A stretch of DNA of 24,640 nt, taken from Clostridia bacterium. Lineage in GTDB: Bacteria > Bacillota > Clostridia > Monoglobales > Monoglobaceae. The stretch is taken from contig CAAGHZ010000056.1 of assembly GCA_900769795.1 (NCBI GenBank), positions 1 to 24,640 of the forward strand. Direction: 5' to 3'. This document shows, piece by piece, positions 24,034 to 24,640 of the stretch. The translations under genes and the position numbers were made by a program. The number at the start of each line of letters is the position of its first letter. The stretch's first letter is position 1. The notes under the pieces were generated by a model, which worked only from the letters and a program-made list of their open reading frames with translations, did not search any database and had not been told where the DNA came from.

Positions 24034-24050
24034 ATTTAAGATGATATGTC

Positions 24051-24070
24051 ATCCCCAAGGTTTTGGGGAT
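24051..24070 (+). other. Second leader hairpin upstream of asnA
   Basis: ATCCCCAA (24051-24058) pairs perfectly with TTGGGGAT (24063-24070) around a GGTT loop. It lies 11 bases before the TTGGAGGT ribosome site of asnA. No T-tract follows, so it is not a terminator. Confidence 0.5.
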
Positions 24071-24096
24071 AATGGATAAAAGTTGGAGGTTTGTTT

Positions 24097-24640
24097 ATGA
24101 GCGGAAGTTACATTCCAAAGGGGTATAAGCCCACTCTTGGTCTTTATGACACCAATGCGGCAATAGAGCTTATCAGAAAGACGTTTGTAGATAATTTTAC
24201 AAAGGCACTGAATTTGCGCAGAGTTACTGCGCCGCTTTTTGTAAGCACCCAAAGTGGTCTCAATGACAATCTCAATGGCTTTGAAAGAGCGGTTTCTTTT
24301 GATATTCCCGATGTTGGCATAGAGGCACAGGTTGTACATTCTCTTGCAAAGTGGAAGCGTATGGCGCTTAAGAAGTATGATTTTCATATGGGAAAGGGCC
24401 TTTATACTGATATGAATGCAATCCGCAGAGATGAAGAACTTGACAATATTCACTCTGTTTATGTTGACCAGTGGGACTGGTGCAAGGTTATATCCAAAGA
24501 GCAGAGAAATGTAGAATATCTCAAGGAGACTGTGCAACAGATTATGAACGCTCTTTGCGACACCTTTGACGAGGTAAAGAGGGTATATCCCATAATAGAG
24601 ACAGAACTTTGCAGAGAGGTGACCTTTGTCACCACTCAGG
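24097..24640 (+). CDS. asnA: Aspartate--ammonia ligase, 3'-truncated by the window
   Basis: The first 181 codons of AsnA, which makes asparagine from aspartate, ammonia and ATP in the cytosol; the family has about 330 residues, so a little over half is present. SGSYIPKGYKPTL is followed by the class II synthetase-like core: LNLRRVTAPLFVSTQSGLND, VVHSLAKWKRMALKKYDF, GKGLYTDMNAIRRDE and HSVYVDQWDW, matching the Escherichia coli enzyme closely. TTGGAGGT precedes the ATG. The frame is open to the last base. A strong promoter and two hairpins form its leader. No T-box signature (AGGGTGG-type element) is seen. Confidence 0.95.
   Translation, partial: MSGSYIPKGYKPTLGLYDTNAAIELIRKTFVDNFTKALNLRRVTAPLFVSTQSGLNDNLNGFERAVSFDIPDVGIEAQVVHSLAKWKRMALKKYDFHMGKGLYTDMNAIRRDEELDNIHSVYVDQWDWCKVISKEQRNVEYLKETVQQIMNALCDTFDEVKRVYPIIETELCREVTFVTTQ

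Noticed and set aside
23947..24096. T-box riboswitch controlling asnA
   Set aside because: The leader is only about 97 bases and lacks the AGGGTGG-type element and specifier stem.
24049..24537. 162-codon reverse frame across asnA
   Set aside because: Antisense to AsnA, whose motifs are unmistakable on the forward strand.

Overview
The window is chromosomal DNA from a low-G+C, spore-forming member of the Clostridia (Lachnospiraceae-like by gene content; no genus can be named). It encodes the forespore signalling protein SpoIIR, uses GGAGG-type ribosome binding sites, and packs its operons tightly with small gaps. The first 19 bases are not biological. They match the 3' end of the Illumina TruSeq read-1 adapter, so base 1 is an untrimmed contig edge and the first gene is cut.

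Region 1 (20-11291, + strand) is the distal part of an exopolysaccharide or capsule operon. It holds the C-terminal part of a Wzz-like chain-length protein, a second Wzz-like protein fused to a degenerate GGDEF domain, a Wzy/ligase-type polymerase, one GT4 and three GT2 glycosyltransferases, a degenerate-GGDEF/EAL protein, a membrane-anchored GtrB/DPM1-like transferase, and a hexapeptide-repeat acyltransferase. A strong bidirectional terminator ends it. The main point of interest is that two cyclic-di-GMP-type proteins sit inside the polymer-building operon. One is fused directly to the chain-length regulator, and the other keeps all the catalytic residues of an EAL phosphodiesterase. This suggests nucleotide-second-messenger control at the level of polymer assembly rather than transcription.

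Region 2 (11334-16396) starts with a leftward stand-alone E2/chloramphenicol-acetyltransferase-fold protein that lacks the catalytic histidine. It is divergent from a rightward set: a glycerate kinase and two beta-lactamase-fold serine hydrolases, with a short odd ORF between the hydrolases. The divergent intergenic region has clear promoters and a 14-bp perfect palindrome.

Region 3 (16432-22436, - strand) is a cell-wall and translation operon read right to left: ddl, murI, a DUF1934 (YwiB-like) gene, argS, a small secreted protein, and an S41 carboxy-terminal processing protease with PDZ and peptidoglycan-binding domains. A promoter is visible upstream of ddl.

Region 4 (22479-24640, + strand) contains an intergenic block of hairpins and repeats, spoIIR, a Cu/Zn superoxide-dismutase-like gene without a signal peptide, and the 5' part of asnA. 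A near-consensus promoter upstream of asnA is followed at once by a terminator-like hairpin. I found no tRNA, rRNA, CRISPR array, transposase or prophage gene.
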